Origin: Candidatus Calditenuis fumarioli
GTDB taxonomy: Archaea > Thermoproteota > Nitrososphaeria_A > Caldarchaeales > Calditenuaceae
Reading direction: 5' to 3'
DNA length: 64,000 bases
Assembly (NCBI GenBank): GCA_030059665.1
Contig: JANVYR010000001.1
Span: forward strand, 439,164 to 503,163
Positions 34,141 through 43,756 of the stretch are shown piece by piece. The notes under the pieces were generated by a model. It had not been told where the DNA came from. It did no database searches and was given only the letters and a program-made list of their open reading frames with translations. A program made the translations under genes and the position numbers. The stretch's first letter is position 1. Each line of letters begins with the position of its first letter.

Positions 34141-34152
34141 TGAGGTGCGGTG

Positions 34153-35130
34153 TCAGTAGACGGCGTACGGCGCCACGAACCTGTCCAGGTGCCGAATCCT
34201 CTTCGCGGGGTGCGGGTGCGTGCTGAAGAGGTCCGCCAGCGCGCTGACCTTCATCCTCCTGAAGCTCTCCACGGCCTGGTCGAGGTCGATCGACGGGTCG
34301 ATAGCGGCCTCGGGGTCCGAGATGAAGAACATCTTCAGCGTCTCGTGCTTGACCCTCGCGGACGGCGGGAGCCTGCCGCTCAGCGCCATTATCCTGACGA
34401 GGGCCCGCTGGAGCTTCCGCGCGCCATCGGGGACCACCATTGCGGCGTGCGAATCTGCGTAGTACTCCCGGAGCCTGCTCATCAGGAAGACGAAGATGTT
34501 GAAGACGAAGCTCAGCACCATCAGCGCTATCCCGGTCAGGACGGCGTAGGCGGGTCCGCCGTTGCGCCTGCCTCCTGCACCGAAGAGGCCGGAGAGGTAG
34601 AGGCTGTAGCCGATGTAGTAGATCACCGCAGGTATCAGGCTGATCATCAGCATCACCATCACGTCCCTGTGCTTCAGGTGACCCACCTCGTGCGCAAGGA
34701 CCGCCTCGAGCTCGTCCCTCGGCATCCTCCGGAGAATCCCCCGCGTAACGGCGACCATCGGGCCGGTGAGCGGGCTACCGTAGGCGAAGGCGTTCGGGAG
34801 ATCGATCTCGGCCACCATCACCTTCGGCTCCCTGCTTAGGCCGCTCCTCCTCGCCAGCTCCCTAACCGACTCGTAGAGCCAGGACTCGGACACAGGGTCT
34901 GCAGGCCGCACGTGATAGACCGCGTTGATCATGTACGGTCCGAAGAGCCACTGGAGGACGTTGATGGCCACCACCGTCGCGAACATCAGGTAGACGTACG
35001 ATACCGGGAGGCCCAGGTAGAGCATGATGGCCGTGAGGATCAGCGTCGCGAGCCCCACCACTGCGAACCATACCCCGACCATCGTGAACCTCAGCTTAGC
35101 CAGCGAGACCCTGGCAACCTCGGTCGCCAA
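34153..35130 (-). CDS. htpX: HtpX-like membrane zinc metalloprotease (M48)
   Basis: A 325-residue M48 protease with two N-terminal transmembrane helices (about 16-37 and 42-66), the zinc motif HEVGHLKHRD near residue 145, two further membrane segments, and REYYADSHAAM supplying the third ligand. It degrades damaged membrane proteins from the cytosolic side. The TTG start has GGTGAT upstream, and an AT-rich box (CTTAATTCTAATA) lies about 40 nt before it. Confidence 0.92.
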   Translation of the reverse strand: MATEVARVSLAKLRFTMVGVWFAVVGLATLILTAIMLYLGLPVSYVYLMFATVVAINVLQWLFGPYMINAVYHVRPADPVSESWLYESVRELARRSGLSREPKVMVAEIDLPNAFAYGSPLTGPMVAVTRGILRRMPRDELEAVLAHEVGHLKHRDVMVMLMISLIPAVIYYIGYSLYLSGLFGAGGRRNGGPAYAVLTGIALMVLSFVFNIFVFLMSRLREYYADSHAAMVVPDGARKLQRALVRIMALSGRLPPSARVKHETLKMFFISDPEAAIDPSIDLDQAVESFRRMKVSALADLFSTHPHPAKRIRHLDRFVAPYAVY

Positions 35131-35286
35131 CCGGCATCACCGTCCTCGTAGTCCCCGAGCCTGCGTATTAGAATTAAGCGTGCCACCGAGCTCCGGTTAT
35201 GAAATCCTAAATTAGTGGGTCTCAGCATAACAGTCATTCCCGCGGATAGCTGGACTGGCACGGGCTTCGGCGGACCTATTGAAGAG

Positions 35287-35358
35287 AGCCCGGGGCGGGA
35301 CTCGAACCCGCGTGAAGCGGCTCTGCAGGCCGCCGCCTCGCCGCTCGGCCACCCGGGC
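35287..35358 (-). tRNA. tRNA-Cys (anticodon GCA)
   Basis: A 72-nt cloverleaf on the minus strand: a 7-bp acceptor stem GCCCGGG/CCCGGGC, a D-stem GCC/GGC, an anticodon loop CTGCAGA giving GCA, a T-arm GCGGG-TTCGAGT-CCCGC, and discriminator U, the identity base for cysteine. No intron and no encoded CCA. A TATA-like ACGTTTTTATCG lies about 28 nt upstream. Confidence 0.93.
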
Positions 35359-35506
35359 CCCTCACCACACCTCAGACACTCGATAAAAACGTGAGGTTGA
35401 CGGATTGGCGTCCCAAAGCCCTCCCTCCACAGGCCTCGGGTCCGAAGGTGACGATTTCGCGTCCATGCCCACGGAATATAGCCGTGAGATGGACGAGCCC
35501 GACACG

Positions 35507-35517
35507 TTGATATACTG
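35507..35517 (+). promoter_or_regulatory. TATA-like promoter of the trp operon
   Basis: TTGATATACTG is centred about 35 nt upstream of the first GTG of trpE. No clear operator palindrome is visible next to it. Confidence 0.5.
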
Positions 35518-35546
35518 TTCCGATGACGGCGTAGCCGCAATGGTCG

Positions 35547-36950
35547 GTGGTCGTCTTTGGGCTCGTGCGCGATGAAACCGCCTTCTCGGTGAGCCGACTC
35601 GAGCGCTCCCCGGATCTGCTGTCGCTTCTGAAGGCCCTTCGTGAAGAACACGAGGACGTGGTTCTGCTGGAGTCGGCCGAAGGGCCCAGGCCGCTGGCGG
35701 AGTACAGCTTCCTCGCCTTCGATCCGAGAGCGGTGATCGAGGTCGGTCATGACTCCGTCACGAGGGTCTACGTTGAGGGCCAGCTGGTGGAGGAGCTCGA
35801 GGGCGATCCGCTGGAGCACCTCAAGGCGCTCACGAAGCCCGTGCTGCCCCAGCAGGTGACCCCGAGGCTCGCGGGAGGCGCGATAGGCTTCGTCTCATAC
35901 GATGCGGCGTTCGTCTGGAACGAGTGCGAGGTCTCCCGACGGGACTCAGGGTTCCCGCTGATGAGGTTCGGGATCTTCGAGAAGGTCGTGGTCGTGGACC
36001 ACGTAACGGGGACGGCTTACCTCTGCAATTTGGGTGACAGTGGCCGCGTTGACGGGCTGGAGAGGGCTCTCAGGGAGGCCGCGAACAGCGACGGTCTGGA
36101 GCTCGGAGACCCGGGCTGCGAGGTCGTGGGTCACGGATCCGACAGGGACCGCTTTTTGCGCGCCGTCGAGGAGGCTAAGGACCACATAGCTCGTGGCGAC
36201 GTCTTCCAGGTGGTGATCTCCAGGAGGGTGGAGCTGCGGGTCACCGGTGACCTGCTCGGTTTCTACGCCGCCCTCAGGAGGATCAACCCTTCTCCGTACA
36301 TGTACCTACTGAGGTTGGGAGATGTGGAACTTGCCGGTTCGAGCCCGGAGATGCTTGTGCGCGTCGAGGGCAGGAGGGTGACGACCTTCCCGATCGCGGG
36401 GACGAGGAGGAGGGAGAGGGATCCCGTGGCGGAGGAGATCTCGGACGCTCAGCTTCTCTCGGACGAGAAGGAGCTGGCGGAGCACGTGATGCTCGTGGAC
36501 CTCGCCCGGAACGACCTGGGGAGGGTCTCGGTACCAGGGAGCGTCAACGTGGCGGAGCTGATGAGGCTCATGAAGTACAGCCACGTTAAGCACCTCGTCT
36601 CACGCGTTGAGGGGACGCTCAGGGAGGGGCTGGGGCCGCTGGACGCCTTCGTCTCCGTCTTCCCCGCGGGGACCGTGACGGGCGCACCGAAGCTGAGGGC
36701 GATGGAGATCATCGACGAGCTGGAGCCTGATCCCCGGGGCCCGTATGCCGGTGCGGTGGGATACATCTCGTTCAACGGATGCGCGGACTTCGCGATCGCG
36801 ATCAGGACGCTCTTCAGGAAGGGCGATATCGCGTTCGTTCAGGCAGGCGCTGGGATCGTGTGGGACTCGGATCCCGAGCGGGAGTACCTCGAGACGGAGG
36901 CGAAGCTCATGGCCCTGCTGGAGGCCGCGAAGGGGGTGATGCGCGGTTGA
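35547..36950 (+). CDS. trpE: Anthranilate synthase component I
   Basis: A 467-residue TrpE. The N-terminal domain holds LLESAEGPRPLAEYSF, the segment that in other TrpE proteins includes the tryptophan-feedback site. The chorismate-binding domain holds DVFQVVISRR, INPSPYMYLL, ELAGSSPEMLVR, PIAGTRRRERD, LLSDEKELAEHVMLVDLARNDLGRV and AGTVTGAPKLRAMEII. It makes anthranilate from chorismate with TrpG. The start is GTG at 35547 or GTG at 35565. It is the first gene of a seven-gene operon. Confidence 0.96.
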   Translation: MVVFGLVRDETAFSVSRLERSPDLLSLLKALREEHEDVVLLESAEGPRPLAEYSFLAFDPRAVIEVGHDSVTRVYVEGQLVEELEGDPLEHLKALTKPVLPQQVTPRLAGGAIGFVSYDAAFVWNECEVSRRDSGFPLMRFGIFEKVVVVDHVTGTAYLCNLGDSGRVDGLERALREAANSDGLELGDPGCEVVGHGSDRDRFLRAVEEAKDHIARGDVFQVVISRRVELRVTGDLLGFYAALRRINPSPYMYLLRLGDVELAGSSPEMLVRVEGRRVTTFPIAGTRRRERDPVAEEISDAQLLSDEKELAEHVMLVDLARNDLGRVSVPGSVNVAELMRLMKYSHVKHLVSRVEGTLREGLGPLDAFVSVFPAGTVTGAPKLRAMEIIDELEPDPRGPYAGAVGYISFNGCADFAIAIRTLFRKGDIAFVQAGAGIVWDSDPEREYLETEAKLMALLEAAKGVMRG

Positions 36951-37531
36951 GGGTCCTGATTCTGGACAACTACGACTCCTTCGTCTGGAACGTCGCCGAT
37001 TACCTCGGCAAGCTGGGTGCCGAGCCGGTCGTGGTGAGGAGCACGAAGGTAACGATCGAGCAGATCCGCGCGATGCGTCCCGACAGGATCGTTCTCTCGC
37101 CGGGTCCTGGGCACCCCTCGGAGAGGAGGTTCACCGGCGTCTCGGAGGAGGTCGTGAGGGAACTGGCGAGAGAGGTTCCGACGCTCGGGATCTGCCTCGG
37201 GATGCAGCTGATCGCTTACGCGCTGGGAGGCGAGGTCGTGAGGGCCAGGAGGGTCGTCCACGGGAAGGCCTCGCTCGTCTCCCACGACGGCAGGGGAATC
37301 TTCAGGGGCCTCGAGAACCCGATCGTCGTCGGCAGGTACCACTCCCTGGTCGTTAGGGAAGAGACGGTTCCGGGGGAGCTGGAGGTCTGCGCGAGGGACC
37401 TGCAGGACGGCGAGGTGATGGCGATCAGGCACAGGAGCTGGCCGCTCGTCGGCGTCCAGTTCCACCCCGAGTCGATCCTGACGCGGAGCGGGCTCGAGCT
37501 TCTCAGGAACTTCCTGAGGGGTGAGACCTGA
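36947..37531 (+). CDS. trpG: Anthranilate synthase component II (glutamine amidotransferase)
   Basis: A 194-residue class I amidotransferase: ILDNYDSFVWNVADYL, SPGPGHPS, the nucleophile C83 in GICLGMQ, and QFHPES with the catalytic His-Glu pair. It supplies ammonia to TrpE. The TTG start overlaps the trpE stop (TTGA), with GGGGGTGAT upstream. Confidence 0.95.
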   Translation: MRVLILDNYDSFVWNVADYLGKLGAEPVVVRSTKVTIEQIRAMRPDRIVLSPGPGHPSERRFTGVSEEVVRELAREVPTLGICLGMQLIAYALGGEVVRARRVVHGKASLVSHDGRGIFRGLENPIVVGRYHSLVVREETVPGELEVCARDLQDGEVMAIRHRSWPLVGVQFHPESILTRSGLELLRNFLRGET

Positions 37532-38569
37532 GTGATCGTCAGGGCGATCGACAAGCTGGTGAACGGGTTGGAGCTGACGCCTGAGGAGGCGTTCGCCTGC
37601 GCTGCGGAGATGGCCGACGGTGTGGCCACACCCGCGCAAACGGCGGCGTTCCTGACGGCCCTCAGGATCAGAGGGGAGAGCCCTGAGGTCCTCGCGGCCA
37701 TGGCGAAGGCGATGAGGGAGAGGGCGATTCGGGTGAGAGCTGGGGACGAGGCGATAGACACGTGCGGAACCGGAGGCGATGCCGTGAAGACCCTCAACGC
37801 CAGCACGCTCGCGGGGATCGTGGTGGCTGCTGCCGGCGGAAGGGTCGCGAAGCACGGCAACAGGTCCTACACCGGTCACACGGGGAGCGCAGACCTGCTG
37901 GAGGAGCTCGGGGTCAGAATAGACGTGGGACCTGAGGTGGTGGAGAAGTGCATCGTCTCAACCGGGTTCGGCTTCATGCTGGCCACGGTCTACCATCCAT
38001 CGATGAGGAACGTCTCCGGAGTCAGGCGCGAGATAGGCATCAGGACCGCCTTCAACCTGCTCGGCCCCCTCACGAATCCAGCGATGGTGAGGAGGCAGGC
38101 GGTCGGCGTCCCGAGCGCTGATCTGGTCCTGAAGATCTGCAGAGCCCTCATGCACCTCGGCCACGAGCGCGCCGCGGTCTACCATGGGCTCGCGGGGATA
38201 GACGAGGTGTCGCCGTGCTCTCCCACGGAGGTCGCTTGGCTCGAAGAGGGAGAGGTCAGGAGGGAGGTCCTCAGACCCGAGGACTTCGGCATCGAGCGGG
38301 AGAGCCCCGAGAGGCTGATCGTCCGGAGCAGGGAGGAGGCCGTGAGGAGGGCGAAGGGCGTCCTTTCGGGCTCGGTCAAGAGGGACGATCCGGACGTCAA
38401 GCTGGTGGTCTGCAACGCAGCCATGGCGCTCGTCGTGGCCGGCCTCGCTGACGACCTGAAGTACGGTGCGGAGACGGCGTGGGAGGTGCTCTCTTCGGGT
38501 CGGGCCCTTTCGCTCACGAGGGAGATCGTGCGGGTGACGGGCGGTGACCCATCGCGGCTCGAGTCCTGA
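37532..38569 (+). CDS. trpD: Anthranilate phosphoribosyltransferase
   Basis: A 345-residue TrpD: DTCGTGGDAVKTLNAST (PRPP-binding), KHGNRSYTGHTGSADLLEELGV, and FNLLGPLTNPA. It joins anthranilate to PRPP. The GTG follows the trpG stop immediately, and the 3' end overlaps trpC by 26 bases. Confidence 0.96.
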   Translation: MIVRAIDKLVNGLELTPEEAFACAAEMADGVATPAQTAAFLTALRIRGESPEVLAAMAKAMRERAIRVRAGDEAIDTCGTGGDAVKTLNASTLAGIVVAAAGGRVAKHGNRSYTGHTGSADLLEELGVRIDVGPEVVEKCIVSTGFGFMLATVYHPSMRNVSGVRREIGIRTAFNLLGPLTNPAMVRRQAVGVPSADLVLKICRALMHLGHERAAVYHGLAGIDEVSPCSPTEVAWLEEGEVRREVLRPEDFGIERESPERLIVRSREEAVRRAKGVLSGSVKRDDPDVKLVVCNAAMALVVAGLADDLKYGAETAWEVLSSGRALSLTREIVRVTGGDPSRLES

Positions 38570-39353
38570 CCGGGTCTCGTTCCTGGAGAAGGCCTGCGCC
38601 GACGCGATGAGGAGGGTCTCGTCTGGTTACTACCGAGCGGACGGCGACAACCCACCATCACGCGGTAGGTCCGGGAGGAGCCTCCTGAGGTCTCTCGTCA
38701 GTCCCGTCTCGGTCATCGCCGAGATCAAGCCCAGATCACCGGTTGCTGGCAAGCTCAGGGAGGTGGAGGACGTGGTGTCGCTGGTCAGGGAGATGGTCTC
38801 GGGTGGTGCGGATGCGTTCTCAGTTCTGACGGATCCCGACAACTTCGGCGGACGCGCCGAGCACCTCAGGGAGGTCTCGTCTCTGGGAGTGTCGACGCTG
38901 ATGAAGGACTTCGTGGTCTCCGCGGAGCAGCTGGAGTTCGCCGCGGCCTCGGGAGCCAGCGCGGTGCTGCTGATTCTCAGGGCCTTCAAACTGGGACTCA
39001 CAAGCTTCGAACTCCGTGACGCGGTGCGGGCTGCCCACGACCTCGGTTTGGAGGTGCTCCTGGAGGTTTACAGGCCCGAGGACGTGAGAGAGGTGTTGGC
39101 GTACGACGCTGACGTGATAGGCGTCAACTCGAGGGACCTCGAGGACCTGAGCCTGAGCCTCGGAAGGGCGAGGAACCTGCTCGCGATGATACCCGAGGGC
39201 GAGAGGTGGAGGGTGGTGGTCGAGAGCGGGATAAGGTCGCACGAGGACGTCAAACCCTTCCTCGAGATGGGGGTGAACAAGTTCCTCGTCGGGACGGCCA
39301 TCATGTCGTCAGGCGACGTGGCATCCGCGATCAGGAGGATAAAGGGTGGTTGA
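38544..39353 (+). CDS. trpC: Indole-3-glycerol-phosphate synthase
   Basis: A 269-residue (beta/alpha)8 enzyme: VIAEIKPRSPV (catalytic Glu and Lys), SVLTDPDNFGG, LMKDFVV, AVLLILRAF, LEVLLEVY, IGVNSRDL and VVESGI. It closes the indole ring from CdRP. I kept the GTG at 38544, preceded by GGGTGACGGGC inside trpD, because no ATG occurs before the conserved helix FLEKACADAMRR. Confidence 0.95.
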   Translation: MTHRGSSPDRVSFLEKACADAMRRVSSGYYRADGDNPPSRGRSGRSLLRSLVSPVSVIAEIKPRSPVAGKLREVEDVVSLVREMVSGGADAFSVLTDPDNFGGRAEHLREVSSLGVSTLMKDFVVSAEQLEFAAASGASAVLLILRAFKLGLTSFELRDAVRAAHDLGLEVLLEVYRPEDVREVLAYDADVIGVNSRDLEDLSLSLGRARNLLAMIPEGERWRVVVESGIRSHEDVKPFLEMGVNKFLVGTAIMSSGDVASAIRRIKGG

Positions 39354-39354
39354 G

Positions 39355-39960
39355 GTGCGGCTCTTCGTGAAGGTCTGCGGCGTCACCAGGCCCGAGGACG
39401 TCATCACGGCCGCCAGGGCTGGTGCTGATGCCTTCGGGATCGTCGTCGGCTTCCCCAACTCTCCGAGGAACCTCCCGGTGGCCGCTGCGAGGGACCTCGT
39501 GAGGAAAGCTCCGGAGGACATCTCGCCGATACTCGTGCTGAACGGCTCCGACCTGCGGTTCGCTGAGGAGGCGTGCTCCATCATCGAGCCCTACGGCGTC
39601 CAGCTCTACGGGACGAACGATCCGGATCCCGTGAGGGCCATCGGCGTGAAGATGGTCATCAGGCCCGTGACCCCGGACGAGCTCTCCGTTCCCGACGGCT
39701 TCGATGCGGTGCTGCTGGACCAGAGCAGGGGAACTGGGAGGGCGCTGGACGTTGAGGTCTGCGCGAGATATGTCAGGAGCTCGAGGCTGCCGGTGATCGT
39801 CGCCGGCGGGCTCAACCCGACGAACGTCGCTGACGTCGTCAGAAGGATGAGACCTTTCGGCGTAGACGCGTCCTCTGGGCTCGAGTCGTCGCCGGGCGTG
39901 AAGGACCCCCTGAAGGTCACGGAGTTCGTGAGGAGGGCTCGGGAGGCCCATGAAGGCTAA
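39355..39960 (+). CDS. trpF: Phosphoribosylanthranilate isomerase
   Basis: A 201-residue Trp[14 protein letters not shown] (catalytic Cys), [33 protein letters not shown] (catalytic Asp) and [13 protein letters not shown]. Homology begins at the second codon of the GTG at 39355; a GTG at 39346 would add three residues. It overlaps trpB by 11 bases. Confidence 0.95.
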   Translation: MRLFVKVCGVTRPEDVITAARAGADAFGIVVGFPNSPRNLPVAAARDLVRKAPEDISPILVLNGSDLRFAEEACSIIEPYGVQLYGTNDPDPVRAIGVKMVIRPVTPDELSVPDGFDAVLLDQSRGTGRALDVEVCARYVRSSRLPVIVAGGLNPTNVADVVRRMRPFGVDASSGLESSPGVKDPLKVTEFVRRAREAHEG

Positions 39961-41143
39961 GGGCTGGTTCGGGCGTTTCGGAGGCCGCTTCGTCCCGGAG
40001 ACGCTGATGGAGGCACTGGAGGAGCTGGAGCAGAGCTACCTGCGGCTGAAGGAGAGCGAGGAGTTCAGGAGGGAGCTCGACCACCTCCTCAGGACCTACG
40101 CCGGTAGGCCGACGCCGCTCTACTTCGCCCGGAATTTGACGAGGATGCTCGGCGGCGCGAAGATCTACCTCAAGCGCGAGGACCTCCTCCACGGCGGTGC
40201 CCACAAGATCAACAACGCCCTCGGGCAGGCGCTGCTCGCACGGCACATGGGGAGGCGGAGGGTGATTGCGGAGACAGGTGCGGGACAGCACGGAGTCGCA
40301 ACGGCGATGGCCTGCGCGGCCCTCGGTCTCGAGTGCAGGGTCTACATGGGCGAGCTGGACGCTAGAAGGCAGGCAGCGAACGTGATGCGGATGAGGCTCC
40401 TCGGAGCAGAGGTCGTCGAGGTCAGGTCTGGAACGAGGACGCTGAAGGACGCGATAAACGAGGCGATCAGGGACTGGGTGACCAACGTCCAGACGACCTA
40501 CTACCTCCTCGGGTCCTGCGTCGGCCCACACCCATACCCGACGATCGTGAGGGACTTCCAGTCGGTGATAGGGAGGGAGTGCAGGGAGCAGGTGCTGGAG
40601 GCGGAGGGGAGGCTGCCGGACTACGTGATCGCCTGCGTCGGCGGAGGCAGCAACGCCATCGGGATCTTCCATCCCTTCCTGGACGACCCCGTCAGGCTCA
40701 TCGGCGTCGAGGCGGGAGGTAGGGGAGAATCGCTCGGGGAGCACGCGGCGTCCCTCGTCAGGGGCTCGGAGGGCGTCCTCCACGGGGCTTACACCTACGT
40801 CCTCCAGGACGAGCACGGTCAGATCGCTGACACCTGGAGCATCGCTCCCGGACTCGATTACCCGGCCGTCGGCCCGGAGCACGCGTACCTTAAGGAGACA
40901 GGGAGGGCCCAGTACGTCGCGGTGAGCGACGAGGCTGCGCTGAGGGCCTACGTGACCCTCGCACGGACCGAGGGGATACTGCCAGCGCTGGAGCCTGCCC
41001 ACGCGCTAGCCTACGCCATGGAGCTGGCACCGACCCTGAGGCCCGACGACGTCATAGTGGTGAACCTGAGCGGCCGGGGAGACAAGGACCTCGAGACCGT
41101 TCTCGGGTGGTTGCGGGATGAGGGAGCTGGAGGAGGCATTTGA
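39950..41143 (+). CDS. trpB: Tryptophan synthase beta chain
   Basis: A 397-residue TrpB1-type protein: [18 protein letters not shown], the PLP lysine K86 in [22 protein letters not shown] and the phosphate-binding [10 protein letters not shown]. It condenses indole and serine. The short N-terminal region and the adjacency to trpA mark it as the classical, alpha-dependent form rather than TrpB2. Confidence 0.96.
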   Translation: MKAKGWFGRFGGRFVPETLMEALEELEQSYLRLKESEEFRRELDHLLRTYAGRPTPLYFARNLTRMLGGAKIYLKREDLLHGGAHKINNALGQALLARHMGRRRVIAETGAGQHGVATAMACAALGLECRVYMGELDARRQAANVMRMRLLGAEVVEVRSGTRTLKDAINEAIRDWVTNVQTTYYLLGSCVGPHPYPTIVRDFQSVIGRECREQVLEAEGRLPDYVIACVGGGSNAIGIFHPFLDDPVRLIGVEAGGRGESLGEHAASLVRGSEGVLHGAYTYVLQDEHGQIADTWSIAPGLDYPAVGPEHAYLKETGRAQYVAVSDEAALRAYVTLARTEGILPALEPAHALAYAMELAPTLRPDDVIVVNLSGRGDKDLETVLGWLRDEGAGGGI

Positions 41144-41918
41144 TCGGGCGAGGTCAAGGAGGGCTGCCGCGTTCGTCGCCTACATGACCGGCGGCTTCCC
41201 GGACAGGGAGACCTCTCTGCAGGTCCTGACGGCGCTGGCCGAGGAGGGCGCGGACGTCATAGAGGTGGGCGTCCCCTTCTCCGACCCGATCGCCGACGGC
41301 GTGACGATTCAGGAGGCCTCGCAGATAGCCCTGAGCAAGGGCGCGACCCCGAGGAACGTGCTCGAGACGGTGGCTCGTTTGCGTAGAAAGGTCGACGTGC
41401 CCGTGGTGCTGATGTCGTACCTCAACGTCGCGTTCAGGTACGGCCTCCAGAGGTTCGCCGAGGACGCGCGTTCCTGCGGCGTCTCAGCCGTCATCTTCCC
41501 CGACCTTCCGCTCGAGGAATTGGGACCCATCGCGGAGGTGATGAGGGGGAGGGGGCTGGGCGTTGTTCTTCTGGGATCGCCGGTGACTAGGGACGAGAGG
41601 CTCGTGAGGATCCTCGATGCCAGCGACTGCTTCACCTACCTCGTCTCGGTTACCGGTGTCACCGGAGAGAGAAGCGAGGTCCCCAGGAGCGCGATCGACC
41701 TGCTCAGGAGGGCGAAGTCCTTGAGGCCCAAGTCGAGGGTTGCCGTGGGGTTCGGGGTCTCCTCACCCGAGCACGGAGCGCTGCTCTCCAGAGAGGGCGC
41801 CGACGGCGTTGTGGTCGGCAGCAAGCTCGTCTCAATCGTCAGGAGGGGAACGCTTGACGAGCTGAGGGACTTCGTGAGGGAGTTCCGGAATTCTCTCGTT
41901 AGATCCCACACACCCTAG
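41118..41918 (+). CDS. trpA: Tryptophan synthase alpha chain
   Basis: A 266-residue Trp[36 protein letters not shown] (catalytic Glu and Asp), [20 protein letters not shown] and [11 protein letters not shown]. It cleaves indole-3-glycerol phosphate and channels indole to TrpB. It overlaps trpB by 26 bases and closes the operon. Confidence 0.95.
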   Translation: MRELEEAFDRARSRRAAAFVAYMTGGFPDRETSLQVLTALAEEGADVIEVGVPFSDPIADGVTIQEASQIALSKGATPRNVLETVARLRRKVDVPVVLMSYLNVAFRYGLQRFAEDARSCGVSAVIFPDLPLEELGPIAEVMRGRGLGVVLLGSPVTRDERLVRILDASDCFTYLVSVTGVTGERSEVPRSAIDLLRRAKSLRPKSRVAVGFGVSSPEHGALLSREGADGVVVGSKLVSIVRRGTLDELRDFVREFRNSLVRSHTP

Positions 41919-41972
41919 AAGGTCCGAGGTATCGCAGAAGCCTGCGGACGCTCGGCTGTTCTCGGACTGTTT

Positions 41973-42872
41973 TCACAGCTGGACTCGTCCCGGTGAGAAC
42001 GCCTCGAGGAAGACGTCCAGGTCCACGTCGATGAGGCCACCCGACTCCACGCCGCTCAGCAGCGCACGCCTCATCCGCACCCGCATCCTGTGCTCGTGGA
42101 GAAGGACCTCCGCCGACTCTCCTCCCGAGAGGACCGATTCCAGGACCTTCAGGCCCACAGTAGCCGACTCGAGTGCGTAATCGCCGGCCCATGGGGGCAA
42201 TACGTCACCGGATGCCTCGCCAAGCTCGAGGACGCCCTCGGTCCTGCGATCCTGACCTGCCAGGAGCGGGGTCCTGGAGAACGTCCTGCGATGGCTCTGG
42301 GGGTTTCCTACCTCCACCACGGCCCTCGGAGAGAGGGGTGCTTTGAGCGTCAGGGAGCGCCTGCCCACCTCGAGCGAACACTCGATCGAGGAGTCGATGA
42401 CGGACGCCCTGACCTCGCCGACCCCAACCGGGTTGAGGGGTTGGGTGCTGACGAAGTGCTCCGCGGTCCCGGAGACCTCGCCGTGGGGCGTCTGGGCCCT
42501 GAAGGTGAACTCGCCCTGATCGGTACGGTGGAAGAGGGGCCTGCACCACGTGTGTACCTCGCAGCCTCCGAGCGTCAGGTGCTCCGCGAGCCTCCTCACG
42601 CCAATGACCCAGACCCTCTCGGAGGACCCCCTCACCATCACCCGCTCGCCGAGACGGAGCTTCAGCGTCAGCTTGAAGGGACCGTGCAATAACGCCTCCT
42701 TCGGGACCCCTTCGGCCCTTATGGTCCCCTCCAGAACCGGCAGGTAAGGGTGCCTGCCGCCGAGCCGGGGGCCCTCCTCCAAGACCAGAACCCTGAACCC
42801 CTTGGAGTGGAGGCGGTTTGCGAGCCAAACTGCAGTCAGATCAGATCCGTGCACAACCGCGTCGTACCTCAA
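41973..42872 (-). CDS. Flavoprotein/NAD(P)-binding-like oxidoreductase, atypical
   Basis: A 299-residue protein whose N-terminus resembles a Rossmann dinucleotide-binding fold of the FAD oxidoreductase superfamily (YDAVVHGSDLTAVWLANRLHSKGFRVLVLEEGPRLGGR). The usual GxGxxG is broken (HGSDLTAV). The remaining body shows mainly beta-rich substrate-domain-like sequence and a late LGEASGDVLPPWAGDYALESA segment that resembles the second FAD-contact motif (GDA). The TTG start is three bases after the Trm112-like gene. Function unknown; it may no longer bind FAD. Confidence 0.55.
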   Translation of the reverse strand: MRYDAVVHGSDLTAVWLANRLHSKGFRVLVLEEGPRLGGRHPYLPVLEGTIRAEGVPKEALLHGPFKLTLKLRLGERVMVRGSSERVWVIGVRRLAEHLTLGGCEVHTWCRPLFHRTDQGEFTFRAQTPHGEVSGTAEHFVSTQPLNPVGVGEVRASVIDSSIECSLEVGRRSLTLKAPLSPRAVVEVGNPQSHRRTFSRTPLLAGQDRRTEGVLELGEASGDVLPPWAGDYALESATVGLKVLESVLSGGESAEVLLHEHRMRVRMRRALLSGVESGGLIDVDLDVFLEAFSPGRVQL

Positions 42873-42875
42873 GAT

Positions 42876-43238
42876 TCACCTGACCTGATCCCTCACGCTC
42901 GCGGGTATCCTGTCTCGCCAACGTTCCACGAACTCGCGCTCCTTCCTCCTGTCCCTCAGGTCGTCCGGGAGCATCACGGGCACCTCGTCTATGACCGGGT
43001 ACCAGCGGCCGCAACGCCTGCACGTGAGCAGCGCGTCGACTATCTCGAACCTCCAGCAGCTCCTGCAGTCCGGCTCCCTCCCGAGCTCGTTCAGCGCGGA
43101 TCCGTGGTAGCCGCAGTAGAGCTCGCATTTCCTCACCTCCTTCGGAGAGTACCGCTCCTCGACTGAGTAGACTTCGAGGTCGAGGGGGAAGTGCTTGCAC
43201 ATCGGGCACGCGAGCAGGTCCATGAGCCGGTACTTCAC
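42876..43238 (-). CDS. Trm112-like zinc-ribbon protein
   Basis: A 120-residue protein beginning MKYRLMDLLACPMCKHFPLDLEV, the Trm112/UPF0434 zinc-knuckle pattern, with a later CRRCGRWYPVIDEVPVMLPDDLR motif that completes the metal site and ends the family fold. It contains a central insertion with CELYCGYHG and CRSC. Trm112 proteins activate SAM-dependent tRNA, rRNA and release-factor methyltransferases. I used the GTG at 43238, where homology starts. Confidence 0.8.
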   Translation of the reverse strand: MKYRLMDLLACPMCKHFPLDLEVYSVEERYSPKEVRKCELYCGYHGSALNELGREPDCRSCWRFEIVDALLTCRRCGRWYPVIDEVPVMLPDDLRDRRKEREFVERWRDRIPASVRDQVR

Positions 43239-43281
43239 GCCGCCACACGCCCGCACCAGTAGAAGAGCGTATTGCCCCAGC

Positions 43282-43755
43282 TCAGGCCACTGCGAGGTCC
43301 GGTATGCTCGAGAACTCCACGATGGCGTCGCAGTAGTAGCACTGGATGTAGCCGTCCTCCTTCAGGACCCTGAACCTCCTCACGACCGGGTCGCGCTTCG
43401 AGTTGGAGATGCACGTCACCTCCGGACACCTCACCCTCCCCTCGATCACGTCGGGGAGCTCGGGCTGGTACTTCTCGACCTTCCAGTCGCGGATGTAGTT
43501 CACGGTCACCGTGGGATAGATCAGCTTGACCAGCGCCGCGTCGGTCCTCGACATGTGGTGATGGTAGAGCTTGATGACGTCCTTCCTGCCGTACTTCCTG
43601 CTGGGAACGTTCTTCAGGACGATCACCGAGACCTCTGGGTCCTTCGCCAGCTGCTCGGCGTCGATCAAGCGGAGTACCCTGTCGGCCCTCCACGCCGGTA
43701 TGTGATCTATCACGGTGCCCCAGTCGATCTTCCTGACCAGCAGGCCCTCCTCCAT
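43282..43755 (-). CDS. pyrI: Aspartate carbamoyltransferase regulatory chain
   Basis: A 157-residue PyrI: an allosteric nucleotide-binding half (GTVIDHIPAWRADRVLRLI) and a C-terminal zinc domain with four cysteines (CPEVTC and CYYC). It binds ATP, CTP or UTP and links the catalytic trimers. The ATG at 43755 lies directly downstream of pyrB with GGGTGGGTGAG as ribosome-binding site. Confidence 0.95.
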   Translation of the reverse strand: MEEGLLVRKIDWGTVIDHIPAWRADRVLRLIDAEQLAKDPEVSVIVLKNVPSRKYGRKDVIKLYHHHMSRTDAALVKLIYPTVTVNYIRDWKVEKYQPELPDVIEGRVRCPEVTCISNSKRDPVVRRFRVLKEDGYIQCYYCDAIVEFSSIPDLAVA

Positions 43756-43756
43756 C

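Noticed and set aside
35540-35575. 12-codon ATG ORF with a Trp codon overlapping the trpE start, resembling a trp leader peptide
   Set aside because: Only one Trp codon, overlap with the likely trpE start, and no terminator/antiterminator hairpins. Archaea are not known to attenuate trp this way.
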